17,806 bases of DNA from Faecalicatena fissicatena. Lineage in GTDB: Bacteria > Bacillota > Clostridia > Lachnospirales > Lachnospiraceae. Of this stretch, positions 1 to 6,848 are shown one piece after another. The DNA is taken from NCBI GenBank assembly GCA_001028025.1, contig LDAQ01000125.1:1-17806 (forward strand). The letters are read 5' to 3'. Within the stretch, counting starts at the first letter, position 1. Every line of letters starts with the position of its first letter. The notes beneath the pieces are model-generated. The model did not search any database. It worked only from the letters and a program-made list of their open reading frames with translations, and was not told the DNA's origin. The translations under genes were made by a program, and so were the position numbers.

Positions 1-24
1 CTACTCAACAATCCCGATTTAATC

Positions 25-53
25 TTTCCAACAGGAAATTTTGATGTTATAAT
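25..53 (+). promoter_or_regulatory. Promoter of the DUF5685/J-domain operon
   Basis: A perfect -10 TATAAT lies at 48-53, preceded by TGT (45-47), which makes an extended -10. A moderate -35, TTTCCA (25-30), sits 17 bp upstream. Transcription would start near 60, giving a leader of about 45-50 nt that contains the ribosome binding site and the palindrome at 81-99. Confidence 0.7.
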
Positions 54-80
54 AGCATACATATGCAGCAAAAAGGAGAA

Positions 81-99
81 AATGTATCATTGATACATT
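81..99 (+). promoter_or_regulatory. Perfect palindrome/hairpin between SD and start codon
   Basis: AATGTATCA, one central T, then TGATACATT form a perfect inverted repeat. As RNA it can fold into an 8-bp stem with a 3-nt loop. It lies directly after a strong Shine-Dalgarno sequence (AAAAGGAGAA, 71-80) and before the GTG at 104. It could be a DNA operator, or an RNA hairpin that brings the SD to 6 nt from GTG-104. The hairpin also contains a three-codon SD-linked frame, ATG-TAT-CAT-TGA (82-93). Confidence 0.55.
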
Positions 100-103
100 A
101 CTT

Positions 104-970
104 GTGCGGACTATGTTTGGTTATGTAACGATATGTGAGCCTGAGCTCAAAGTTAAAGATTTAAGAAAATATAAAGCATATTACTGCGGACTGTGCCGGA
201 CGCTGAAAGAGCGTTTCGGAGGTCTGGGGCAGATGACCCTGACCTATGACATGACGTTCGCAGTTATTTTGCTGACTTCATTATATGAGAGTGAAACCAG
301 ATTCTCCAGCCACCGCTGTAAGGTTCATCCTGTGAAGAAGCAGAACATGCTTCAGAATGATGTGACAGAATATGCGGCCGACATGAATGTGCTTCTGGCC
401 TATTACCATATGAAGGACGACTGGGAGGATGAGAAGAAGATCAGCGGATTTGCCGGATTTCACGCTCTCAAAGGCAGGGCGGAGAAGGTCGTAAAGAAGT
501 ATCCAAGACAGAGCCGTGTCATTGAGGAAGAACTGAAAGCTCTTGCAGCTTTTGAAAAAGAGGAAACGCAGGATATTGATCGGCCTGCCGGGTGCTTTGG
601 CAGGCTAATGGCGGAGATGTTCGTATTCCGGGAAGATCTCTGGGAGGGAAGGCTCCGCAAGATGGCCTTTTACCTCGGTAAGTTCATCTATATTATGGAT
701 GCTTACGAAGATCTGGAGAAGGATATTAAGTCCGGAAGCTATAATTCACTGAAGGAATTAAGCGGGAGAGAGGACTATGAGGAGCGGTGCAAGGAGCTGC
801 TCTGTATGATGATCGCAGAGTGCAGCGCGCAGTTTGAACTGCTTCCCTGTCTATTAGATGTAGACATTCTCCGGAATATATTATATGATGGTGTGTGGAC
901 CCGTTATCGTAAGATGCAGGAACAAAAGAAGAAAAGTGAGGATAATCAGAATGGCAAAGAATCCATATGA
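104..970 (+). CDS. DUF5685 family protein, possible isoprenoid-synthase-like fold
   Basis: A soluble, mostly helical protein of 288 residues from GTG-104, or 285 from ATG-113. The MFGYV opening, a CGLC motif near the N terminus and the overall length match what I recall of DUF5685, a family of unknown function. Two acidic motifs stand out: KDDWEDE in the first half and DAYEDLEKDIKSGSYN near residue 215. Their order and spacing recall the two Asp-rich motifs of squalene/phytoene synthases, but this is my inference and no activity is established. No SD sits at normal distance from ATG-113. GTG-104 has one only if the 81-99 hairpin folds. The 3' end overlaps the J-domain gene by 20 nt, so the two are probably co-translated. 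Confidence 0.8.
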   Translation: MRTMFGYVTICEPELKVKDLRKYKAYYCGLCRTLKERFGGLGQMTLTYDMTFAVILLTSLYESETRFSSHRCKVHPVKKQNMLQNDVTEYAADMNVLLAYYHMKDDWEDEKKISGFAGFHALKGRAEKVVKKYPRQSRVIEEELKALAAFEKEETQDIDRPAGCFGRLMAEMFVFREDLWEGRLRKMAFYLGKFIYIMDAYEDLEKDIKSGSYNSLKELSGREDYEERCKELLCMMIAECSAQFELLPCLLDVDILRNILYDGVWTRYRKMQEQKKKSEDNQNGKESI

Positions 971-1622
971 TGTGCTGGGAGTTTCCCAGAGTGCATCGGA
1001 TGAGGAAATAAAAAAAGCATACAGGGATCTTACAAGAAAATATCATCCGGATGCGAATGTAAATAATCCGCTGGCTGATCTGGCGGAAGAAAAGTTTAAA
1101 GAAGTACAGGAAGCCTATGATGTAATTATGAAAGAACGGGAACAGGGCGGCGGTTATGCCGGCTATGGATCCGGCAGCGGCTCAGGCGGCTATGGCTACG
1201 GATACGGCGGTTCGTCAGGCGGTTACCAGCAGAGCAGCGGCCCTCAGAATGCAGAGATGCAGGCTGCCGTCAATTATATCAATTCAAGACGTTATCAGGA
1301 AGCGGTCAATCTGCTGAACCGCATGCCCCAGCGTGATGCGCAGTGGTATTATCTGAGCGCGGCAGCCAACATGGGCATGGGCAATAACGTGCTGGCAAAG
1401 GACCATGCGGGCCAGGCGGTCAATCTGGATCCCAATAATCCGCAGTACCGTCAGCTTCTGAACCAGCTGGAGTGGAACAGCCAGCGGTATCAGAACAACC
1501 CTTACGGGGGTGGGTACGGAAGCGGAAACCAGTCCTGCGGTACAGGCAATCTTTGTTGTGACCTGTGGTGCGCGGACAGCTTATGTGAATGTATGGGAGG
1601 AGATCTTTGTTCATGCATGTAA
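951..1622 (+). CDS. J-domain (DnaJ-like) protein with Gly-rich linker and Cys-rich tail
   Basis: A 223-residue cytosolic co-chaperone-like protein. Residues 1-65 form a J domain with the HPD motif at 32-34, which in this family stimulates the ATPase of DnaK-type Hsp70. A Gly/Tyr/Ser-rich linker follows (about 70-100), then a TPR-like helical segment (about 105-175). The tail has eight cysteines in the last 29 residues, in pairs and CxC/CxxxC patterns. The DnaJ zinc finger and substrate-binding domains are absent, so this is a class III J protein and not the housekeeping DnaJ. Start ATG-951 follows an AGTGAGG ribosome site and gives a J domain of normal extent. An upstream in-frame ATG at 885 would only add residues lying inside the previous gene. 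The tail could bind metal or be modified; neither is shown. Confidence 0.85.
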   Translation: MAKNPYDVLGVSQSASDEEIKKAYRDLTRKYHPDANVNNPLADLAEEKFKEVQEAYDVIMKEREQGGGYAGYGSGSGSGGYGYGYGGSSGGYQQSSGPQNAEMQAAVNYINSRRYQEAVNLLNRMPQRDAQWYYLSAAANMGMGNNVLAKDHAGQAVNLDPNNPQYRQLLNQLEWNSQRYQNNPYGGGYGSGNQSCGTGNLCCDLWCADSLCECMGGDLCSCM

Positions 1623-2143
1623 AGGCAAAGAAGATGGCTTTCGGAGGATTGCTGCTGGCATTGACAATTGTCTGTATGGTGCTGGGCAGTGTGATAGAGT
1701 CAAATACCTTATTTCTGCTTGCGGCGGCGTCCTACTTTGTGGGAATTATTATCCGGGAGACAGGAATGCGGACAGGGGCGGCTTTTTATATCGCGGCAGT
1801 GCTGCTCGGATTTATTGTGGCGCCCAATAAACTTTATGTTATTTCCTTTGCGGCCATGGGCTTTTATATACTTTTTATTGAACAGACATTTGTAATGCTG
1901 GGCCGGACGACGGCCAAAGTAAACAGAAAAGTGCTGTTCTGGGTAATAAAGTACCTTGTTTTCAATATTTTATACATTCCTGTGCTGATTGCATTTGAGC
2001 AGCTTTTGTTTGGCAGGAATCTTTCCGCCGTGTGGACGGTTGGCCTGATTGCCGCAGGACAGGTGGGACTGTGGATCTATGACAGAGCATATGAGTATGT
2101 GCAGAGACATCTGTGGAGCAAGCTGAGAAAACGGCTTTTTTAA
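1613..2143 (+). CDS. Small polytopic membrane protein, perhaps ECF S-component-like
   Basis: A 176-residue very hydrophobic protein with five or six predicted membrane segments and a basic, aromatic C terminus (residues YVQRHLWSKLRKRLF). ATG-1613 follows GGGAGGAG (1595-1602) and overlaps the end of the J-domain gene, so it is the third gene of the operon. Its size, helix pattern and small-residue-rich first helix loosely resemble substrate-binding (S) components of energy-coupling-factor vitamin transporters, but I recognise no diagnostic motif. A hypothetical membrane protein is the safe call. It is followed at once by a rho-independent terminator. Confidence 0.75.
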   Translation: MHVKAKKMAFGGLLLALTIVCMVLGSVIESNTLFLLAAASYFVGIIIRETGMRTGAAFYIAAVLLGFIVAPNKLYVISFAAMGFYILFIEQTFVMLGRTTAKVNRKVLFWVIKYLVFNILYIPVLIAFEQLLFGRNLSAVWTVGLIAAGQVGLWIYDRAYEYVQRHLWSKLRKRLF

Positions 2144-2179
2144 GGGTTCCATATAATAGAATACAGAGATGGTATCTAT

Positions 2180-2218
2180 TCCCGGTATGGTTGAAAAATG
2201 CATATCGGGATTTTTTTT
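2180..2218 (+). terminator. Rho-independent terminator of the first operon
   Basis: The stem pairs TCCCGGTATG (2180-2189) with CATATCGGGA (2201-2210): ten base pairs including one G-U, with an 11-nt loop, followed directly by eight T residues (2211-2218). Confidence 0.85.
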
Positions 2219-2228
2219 GCTGATTTTA

Positions 2229-2253
2229 AATCCTTTTGGGTACAAAAAGGATT
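2229..2253 (+). promoter_or_regulatory. Inverted repeat at the putative sigma-operon promoter
   Basis: AATCCTTTT (2229-2237) and AAAAGGATT (2245-2253) are perfect 9-bp inverted arms separated by 7 nt. The right arm touches a -10-like TATATT (2253-2258), while the -35 region is poor. The geometry fits an operator, or a promoter read by an alternative sigma factor, in front of the sigma-like gene at 2301. Confidence 0.4.
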
Positions 2254-2300
2254 ATATTGAGAGTAAGACGTTTTACGAAAAGAGGAAGGGGGAGCGTTTT

Positions 2301-2897
2301 TTGGAGGACAGAGAACTGATCAGGCGGATTCAGAGCGGACAGAAAGAATATCTGAATGAAATTGCGGAGAAATACTACGATGACATTTATTATTTCTGCT
2401 GTTATCAGACCGGCAGCCGGGAAGATGCCTATGATCTGGCGCAGGAGACGTTTCTCCGTTTCATACGTTATGCAGAGCATTACCGTTACAGTAATCTAAA
2501 AGGGTATCTTCTGACTATTGCCATGAACCTGTGCAGGAGTTATTTCCACGGGACAGGGCGGACGCGCACTGTTATAGGGGCGGGGGAACACATAGAGGCG
2601 AATGGGGCAGGTCAAGGCGGACCAGCTGTCCGCGAAGAGGCAGAAACAGGCGGGCGGGAACTGGATACTACCGCACAGGCCATTGAGGTGATGGAACAGA
2701 GCAGGCTTTTGACCGAAGCACTTATGAAGCTTCCGGACATGCAGCGGGAAGCAGTACTCCTGCATCATTTTTATGGCTACAAAAACAGGGAGATTGCCCA
2801 TATGACAGGGGCATCCTGCGCGACGGTAAAGTCCAGGGTAAATCAGGGACTTGGAAAGCTGCAGCAGCTTTTGAACAGGGAGGATTTCTATGAATAG
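2301..2897 (+). CDS. RNA polymerase sigma-70 family regulator (ECF-like)
   Basis: A 198-residue two-domain sigma factor. Region 2 (about residues 15-90) includes DAYDLAQETFLRF and the promoter-melting helix continuing through YLLTIAMNLCR. Region 4 near the C terminus is an HTH with LPDMQREAVLLHHFYGYKNR, then AHMTGASCATVKSRV. Regions 1 and 3 are absent, as in group 4 (ECF) factors. I chose the TTG start at 2301 because GGAAGGGGGAG (2284-2294) lies about 7 nt upstream and homologues begin with a similar acidic segment. The earlier in-frame ATG at 2169 lies inside the terminator and would add an unlikely leader. The linker between domains (about 90-135) is longer and more Gly/Glu-rich than usual. 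The gene overlaps the next by 8 nt. It probably directs transcription of its own ABC transporter operon; this is inferred from context. Confidence 0.88.
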   Translation: MEDRELIRRIQSGQKEYLNEIAEKYYDDIYYFCCYQTGSREDAYDLAQETFLRFIRYAEHYRYSNLKGYLLTIAMNLCRSYFHGTGRTRTVIGAGEHIEANGAGQGGPAVREEAETGGRELDTTAQAIEVMEQSRLLTEALMKLPDMQREAVLLHHFYGYKNREIAHMTGASCATVKSRVNQGLGKLQQLLNREDFYE

Positions 2898-3642
2898 ACA
2901 AACAGGAGGGGAATTCTGGAGATTCCCATTGGATGAAAGAAGAAAGAGTGAAAGCCTGCGGCGGATTCGGCAGGAAGGAGAAAACAAGCAGATCCGGCAG
3001 TGTCCGTCTCTGGCAGCAAATATCCTGAGCCAGCTCAGGTTCCAGACATGGAAGTACTGGACTGTGCAGGGAGCCATTCTACTTGCCGCCATGGCTCTGG
3101 TCCTCTATCTTGGAAATAAAGGGGCAGATGGAGAGGAGGCCATAGCTGTCTGCGCCGTATTTCTGGTGTTTGCGGGAAACATAAGCCTGAGCGGCCTGGG
3201 CCGCCTTTTTTCCAGGAACATGGCAGAACTGGAGCAGACACTGTACCTGAACCTGAAACAGATGGTCTGCATTCAAATGCTGTTTGGCGGCGTTGCAGAT
3301 TTGTTAGTATTAGGAATTGTTGTAGGAATTGCAGGAGGGCAGAATGACGCCGGCACAGGAGCGTATCTATTGTATATGCTGGTTCCGTTTCTTTGGTCAG
3401 ACACTCTGTATCTGTATATGCTGACTGCATTTCACAGCCTGCAGCAAGGCTACCGTCAGCTTACGGCAGGCATAGTCTGCGGGATTCTTGCACTGTTCCC
3501 TATGTTTCTGGAGGATGCATATGAAGCGGTATACTTACCAGTATGGGGAGCTCTGGCAGCCGCAGGCTGTGTGCTGCTGGCGGCGGAAGTATTCCACATG
3601 CTGGGGAAAATAGAAAGAGGGGAAGGATTATGCCTGAATTAA
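2890..3642 (+). CDS. Polytopic membrane protein, candidate anti-sigma/sensor
   Basis: A 250-residue protein with a basic cytosolic N-terminal region of about 55 residues and then about six membrane helices. It has no recognised catalytic motif. ATG-2890 overlaps the sigma gene stop by 8 nt, so translation is coupled. In ECF operons the gene directly after the sigma factor usually encodes its anti-sigma factor, and a soluble N-terminal segment joined to membrane helices suits that role. It lacks the zinc-binding HxxxCxxC motif of zf-HC2 anti-sigma factors, so the role is inference. An accessory subunit of the ABC transporter encoded downstream is the main alternative. Confidence 0.75.
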   Translation: MNRQTGGEFWRFPLDERRKSESLRRIRQEGENKQIRQCPSLAANILSQLRFQTWKYWTVQGAILLAAMALVLYLGNKGADGEEAIAVCAVFLVFAGNISLSGLGRLFSRNMAELEQTLYLNLKQMVCIQMLFGGVADLLVLGIVVGIAGGQNDAGTGAYLLYMLVPFLWSDTLYLYMLTAFHSLQQGYRQLTAGIVCGILALFPMFLEDAYEAVYLPVWGALAAAGCVLLAAEVFHMLGKIERGEGLCLN

Positions 3643-4532
3643 TAATGGACAGAGTGACAAAACAATTTAAAAATAAAATTGCGGTGGATAAAGTATCACT
3701 GCATTTAAAAGAAGGGGTATACGGCTTTTTGGGGGCAAACGGTGCGGGGAAGACCACGCTTCTCCGTATGCTCTGCGGAGTTCTCCGGCCCACCTCCGGT
3801 GACATTTTCTGCAATGGTGTACCGATCCGTGTACTGGACGGGGAATACCGGTGCATGTTGGGATATCTGCCCCAGGATTTTGGATATTATCCGGATTTTA
3901 CGGCAAAGCGGTATTTGGAATACCTGGCTGCCTGCAAAGCAGTTCCGAAGGAGATATCCAGGGAAAAGGTGCAGGAAGTACTGGAACTTGTGGGGCTGAA
4001 AAACGCACAAAAACAGAAGATCAGGACATTTTCCGGAGGCATGATCCGAAGACTGGGAATTGCACAGGCACTCCTGAATGAGCCGGAAATCCTGATTCTG
4101 GATGAGCCTACATCCGGACTGGATCCTAAGGAGAGAATCCGGTTCCGCAATATTATTAGTGCGCTATCCAAAAGCCGGATCGTAATATTGTCCACTCACA
4201 TCGTCTCCGACGTGGAGTTCATCGCGGATCATATACTGCTGATGAAGGACGGAAGCATCATAGAGCAGGGATCACCCAGGGATGTGACAGAGAGCGTGAA
4301 AGGCAGGGTGTGGGAATACCTGGCGGACGAGACGGAGGCGCAGCGTCTGAATGCGTCCTTTGCAGTCAGTAACCTGAGAAATGAAGGAGACAGGATCTAT
4401 CTCAGACTTGTCTCGGATACCTGTCCCTGCGAGGGAGCAGTGCCGGCACAGCCGGGGCTGGAGGATGTATATATGTATTATTTTGAGGAGGCATCGGATA
4501 ATGTGGGAAATCTGGAAAGAAGAATTATATAA
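3630..4532 (+). CDS. ABC transporter ATP-binding protein (BcrA/CcmA type)
   Basis: A 300-residue ATPase that would power the membrane partner encoded next. It has Walker A GANGAGKTT (35-43), a canonical Q-loop glutamine in YLPQDFGYYP (Q82), the signature FSGGM (134-138), Walker B ILILDEP (154-160) with catalytic E159, and switch histidine H190 in STH. About 80 residues follow the core, as in drug and peptide exporters of the BcrA group. ATG-3630 follows GGGGAAGG and overlaps the previous gene by 13 nt. It is a complete gene. The substrate cannot be told from the sequence. Confidence 0.92.
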   Translation: MPELIMDRVTKQFKNKIAVDKVSLHLKEGVYGFLGANGAGKTTLLRMLCGVLRPTSGDIFCNGVPIRVLDGEYRCMLGYLPQDFGYYPDFTAKRYLEYLAACKAVPKEISREKVQEVLELVGLKNAQKQKIRTFSGGMIRRLGIAQALLNEPEILILDEPTSGLDPKERIRFRNIISALSKSRIVILSTHIVSDVEFIADHILLMKDGSIIEQGSPRDVTESVKGRVWEYLADETEAQRLNASFAVSNLRNEGDRIYLRLVSDTCPCEGAVPAQPGLEDVYMYYFEEASDNVGNLERRII

Positions 4533-5619
4533 AATTGCATCCCGGAAAGTGATCTGGTGCGGCGTGTTCCTGTTGTTTGCCTTTGTAACCTTCCGGCTTA
4601 TTATGGTACAGAAAGACTATTCCGTGACGATTGACGGACAGAGCTATACTGGAAAAGAGGCGATAGAAAAAGACAAGAAGCTGACGGCAGAACATGCAGG
4701 AATTTTAACCGCGGAAAAGGTACAGGAAATCTATGAAAAGTACGGTTTCTATTACTATGATGATAAAACGGAAAGCAATGCAGGAAACTTCTGCAGCAAG
4801 TTTGTAACAGAGCAGATGACCAATTATCACCAGACCGGCGGGGATGACCCGTCCCAGATTCATTTTTATGAGGGTGAAGAATGGGAACAAAACGCCGCAC
4901 CGCTCCTCAGGGAAAATCTGCAGTTCGATTATTTTTACGGCTGGCAGGATTTTCAGGAGACCTACGGAATGGTCGGCATCCTGTTGCTGTTTGTGGTATT
5001 TATCATCGGCCTTTCCCCCGTATTTTCGGAAGAATATACTCTGAGAACCGCAGATATCCTTTTGTCTACCCAGCGCGGGAAAAAGAGCGGCATCTGGCTG
5101 AAAATAGCCGCAGCGCTATCTTTTACTGCAATAGTATACCTTGCGTTCACGGCATATATCTGGGCCATCTATCTGCTCGTGTTCGGAACACAGGGCCTGG
5201 ACGCCTCAGCCGTTCTGGCAGGAGTCAGCTTTTTCGGCTATGGTCCCGGCAGCATCGCAGGATTTCTCCTGTCAATGTCCGCCCTGGGACTGGCGGGAGC
5301 ACTTCTGCTGACAGGAATGGTGCTGGCCGTATCTTCCTTGTGCAGAAATTCTTTCCTGACCGTAGTAGTATCACTAGTTCTGTTCCTGGTACCGCTCGTA
5401 TGGCTGAAAGTCTTCTCATCCATGTGGATTCTTGGCTATCGCCTGACCAGGGCAGTGAATCATTTCATGACGTCCATGCCCTTCTATCTTCCAATGAACT
5501 GGAGCTTTGGATTCTCCGGGGAACAGATCGGTATGCATCTCGTGACCGCACTGACCGTCGGTGTCGTCTGCCTGATCCTGGGATATCATAAATACCGAAA
5601 TTACCAGGGCGGAAAATAG
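4501..5619 (+). CDS. ABC-2 type permease
   Basis: A 372-residue membrane subunit for the ATPase at 3630. One N-terminal helix (about residues 15-35) is followed by a hydrophilic, aromatic-rich loop of about 120 residues, probably outside the cell. At least five C-terminal helices follow (about 155-370). This is the usual plan of ABC-2 permeases with a large first extracytoplasmic domain. ATG-4501 has GAGGAGG (4485-4491) 9 nt upstream and overlaps the ATPase gene by 32 nt. The earlier in-frame ATG at 4381 lies deep in the ATPase gene and lacks a ribosome site. This is the last gene of the sigma-led operon. Confidence 0.88.
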   Translation: MWEIWKEELYKIASRKVIWCGVFLLFAFVTFRLIMVQKDYSVTIDGQSYTGKEAIEKDKKLTAEHAGILTAEKVQEIYEKYGFYYYDDKTESNAGNFCSKFVTEQMTNYHQTGGDDPSQIHFYEGEEWEQNAAPLLRENLQFDYFYGWQDFQETYGMVGILLLFVVFIIGLSPVFSEEYTLRTADILLSTQRGKKSGIWLKIAAALSFTAIVYLAFTAYIWAIYLLVFGTQGLDASAVLAGVSFFGYGPGSIAGFLLSMSALGLAGALLLTGMVLAVSSLCRNSFLTVVVSLVLFLVPLVWLKVFSSMWILGYRLTRAVNHFMTSMPFYLPMNWSFGFSGEQIGMHLVTALTVGVVCLILGYHKYRNYQGGK

Positions 5620-5620
5620 A

Positions 5621-5641
5621 GAATGAGCTTTAGCCTCATTC
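5621..5641 (+). other. Short hairpin after the sigma/ABC operon
   Basis: GAATGAG (5621-5627) and CTCATTC (5635-5641) are perfect arms with a 7-nt loop, two bases after the permease stop. No T tract follows, so it is not a standard terminator; it may stabilise the mRNA 3' end. The 117 bases from here to the foldback element (5642-5758) are C-rich and hold no gene that I can support. Confidence 0.45.
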
Positions 5642-5758
5642 GCGGATAGGTGAATACTAACGAATAATGCACCCCCCCGCATACCCAATCCCCATCCACT
5701 GCACCCGGTCAAGGATCCCCCAGCGAACTCGTTTTATCCTGCTGACTGGATGAACCTA

Positions 5759-6049
5759 GCCAGGCGGACTGGAAGCCGCAGGCCTTCCTGCCTGTAAGGG
5801 CGGTTTAAAACTCCTTAAAGCGGACGATTAGAAGCACTTATAGAGGCAGAGGCGCACAGAAGGGATGAAACTTGATTTTCCAAATCAAGTTTCAGTCCGA
5901 TCTAAGACGAAAAAATATCAATTTTTTCGTTGCATATCGGATGTGCCCTTCTGTGCGCCTCTGCCTCTATTAGTGCTTCTTCGTCAAGCGGTCAGGATTT
6001 TAAACCGCCCTTACAGGCAGGAAGGCCTGCGGCTTCCAGTCCGCCTGGC
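5759..6049. repeat. 291-bp foldback element (giant near-perfect inverted repeat)
   Basis: The outer arms 5759-5810 and 5998-6049 are perfect reverse complements over 52 bp. Inside them a loosely paired section (5811-5830 with 5980-5997) has TCCT/AGGA and GACGA/TCGTC pairs. A second long stem follows: 5831-5864 with 5946-5979, 34 bp and a single T-T mismatch. The 81-nt apex carries two further perfect hairpins (5866-5894 and 5907-5930, the second capped below by TCCGAT/ATCGGA). No protein-coding gene fits inside. It lies between two ABC modules and is far larger than a terminator. It could be a foldback MITE, a structured RNA, or an origin- or recombination-related cruciform. No target-site duplication is visible directly at the ends. 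Confidence 0.9.
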
Positions 6050-6149
6050 GCCCCTTCCCCCATGAAAGCACAACCCGACGTTCAAGATCCCCTCTTTCTT
6101 TTTGTGAAATTATCGTGTACAATGAGACCGTATGGAGGAGAGATAAGAG

Positions 6150-6848
6150 ATGGACAGGCAGAAGATTTTAATTGTTGAAGACGATACAGATATAAACCAT
6201 TTGCTGCACCGGATTCTGATGCAGGATGGTTATGATACGATACAGGCGTTTTCAGGAACAGAGGCAAAACTGCTGCTCCGGCTGGAAGCGCCTGATTTGA
6301 TTTTGCTCGATCTGATGCTCCCGGGCATGAGCGGAGAGGAGCTGATTGTAACAGTGAGAGAGGAGATGGGACTGGATCTTCCGATTCTGGTGCTGTCGGC
6401 CAAAGCCGGCCTGGAGACGAAAGTGGCCGCCCTCAAAAACGGCGCGGATGACTATCTGACAAAACCGTTTGAGCCGCAGGAAGTTCTGGCAAGGGTCTAT
6501 GCGGCACTAAGGCGTTATAAGATAGAAGCCGGAAAGACAGAAAAGGAGACCGCATTCTATACATATAAGAAGCTGAATCTCCATCCAGATTCCCGTAAGG
6601 CCGAGATTTCAGGGCAGGAGCTGCCCCTGACCATGCATGAGTATGACATTCTGTATCTTTTAATAAAGGATCCGGAAAAAGTGTATTCCCGTGAAAATCT
6701 GTATGAGCAGGTGTGGAAGGGCGGTTATTATGGAGAGGACAATACGGTGAACGTCCATGTCAGTAATCTGCGCAGAAAGCTTTCGGCGGCCGATCCAGAG
6801 GAAGAGTATATCCGAACGGTCTGGGGAATCGGATTTAAGATGGCATAA
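6150..6848 (+). CDS. OmpR-family response regulator
   Basis: A 232-residue DNA-binding regulator. The receiver domain (1-120) has acidic pocket D11/D12, phosphoacceptor D54 in LLDLMLPG, S83 and K105 in TKPF. The winged-helix effector domain (about 135-230) includes MHEYDILYLL, SRENLYEQVW and VNVHVSNLRRKL. ATG-6150 follows GGAGGAG (6134-6140). The partner kinase is the one at 8670, with two ABC genes in between. It probably binds the 11-bp repeats at 6847-6890 and activates the transporter genes. The upstream promoter is unclear: TACAAT at 6118-6123 could be a -10 but has no good -35. Confidence 0.93.
   Translation: MDRQKILIVEDDTDINHLLHRILMQDGYDTIQAFSGTEAKLLLRLEAPDLILLDLMLPGMSGEELIVTVREEMGLDLPILVLSAKAGLETKVAALKNGADDYLTKPFEPQEVLARVYAALRRYKIEAGKTEKETAFYTYKKLNLHPDSRKAEISGQELPLTMHEYDILYLLIKDPEKVYSRENLYEQVWKGGYYGEDNTVNVHVSNLRRKLSAADPEEEYIRTVWGIGFKMA

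Noticed and set aside
2496..3092. Long - strand frame opposite the sigma factor gene
   Set aside because: It is a shadow of the sigma and membrane protein genes, which carry clear domains; composition is Cys/Leu/Ser-rich without a motif.
4881..5591. Long + strand frame of 236 codons inside the first permease
   Set aside because: It overlaps the ABC-2 permease in another frame, has no hydrophobic pattern or motif, is rich in Arg/Ser and lacks a ribosome site.
5759..6049. Foldback read as a retron msr-msd RNA or a CRISPR array
   Set aside because: No reverse transcriptase, Cas gene or spaced direct repeats lie in the window; only inverted repeats are present.
6102..6123. TTGTGA / TACAAT promoter for the response regulator gene
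   Set aside because: The spacing is only 10 bp, too short for a sigma-A promoter; the real promoter remains unclear.
5865..6178. Two short + strand frames in the right half of the foldback
   Set aside because: They read through inverted-repeat arms, lack ribosome sites and show low-complexity Pro/Ser sequence; the structure explains the bases better.
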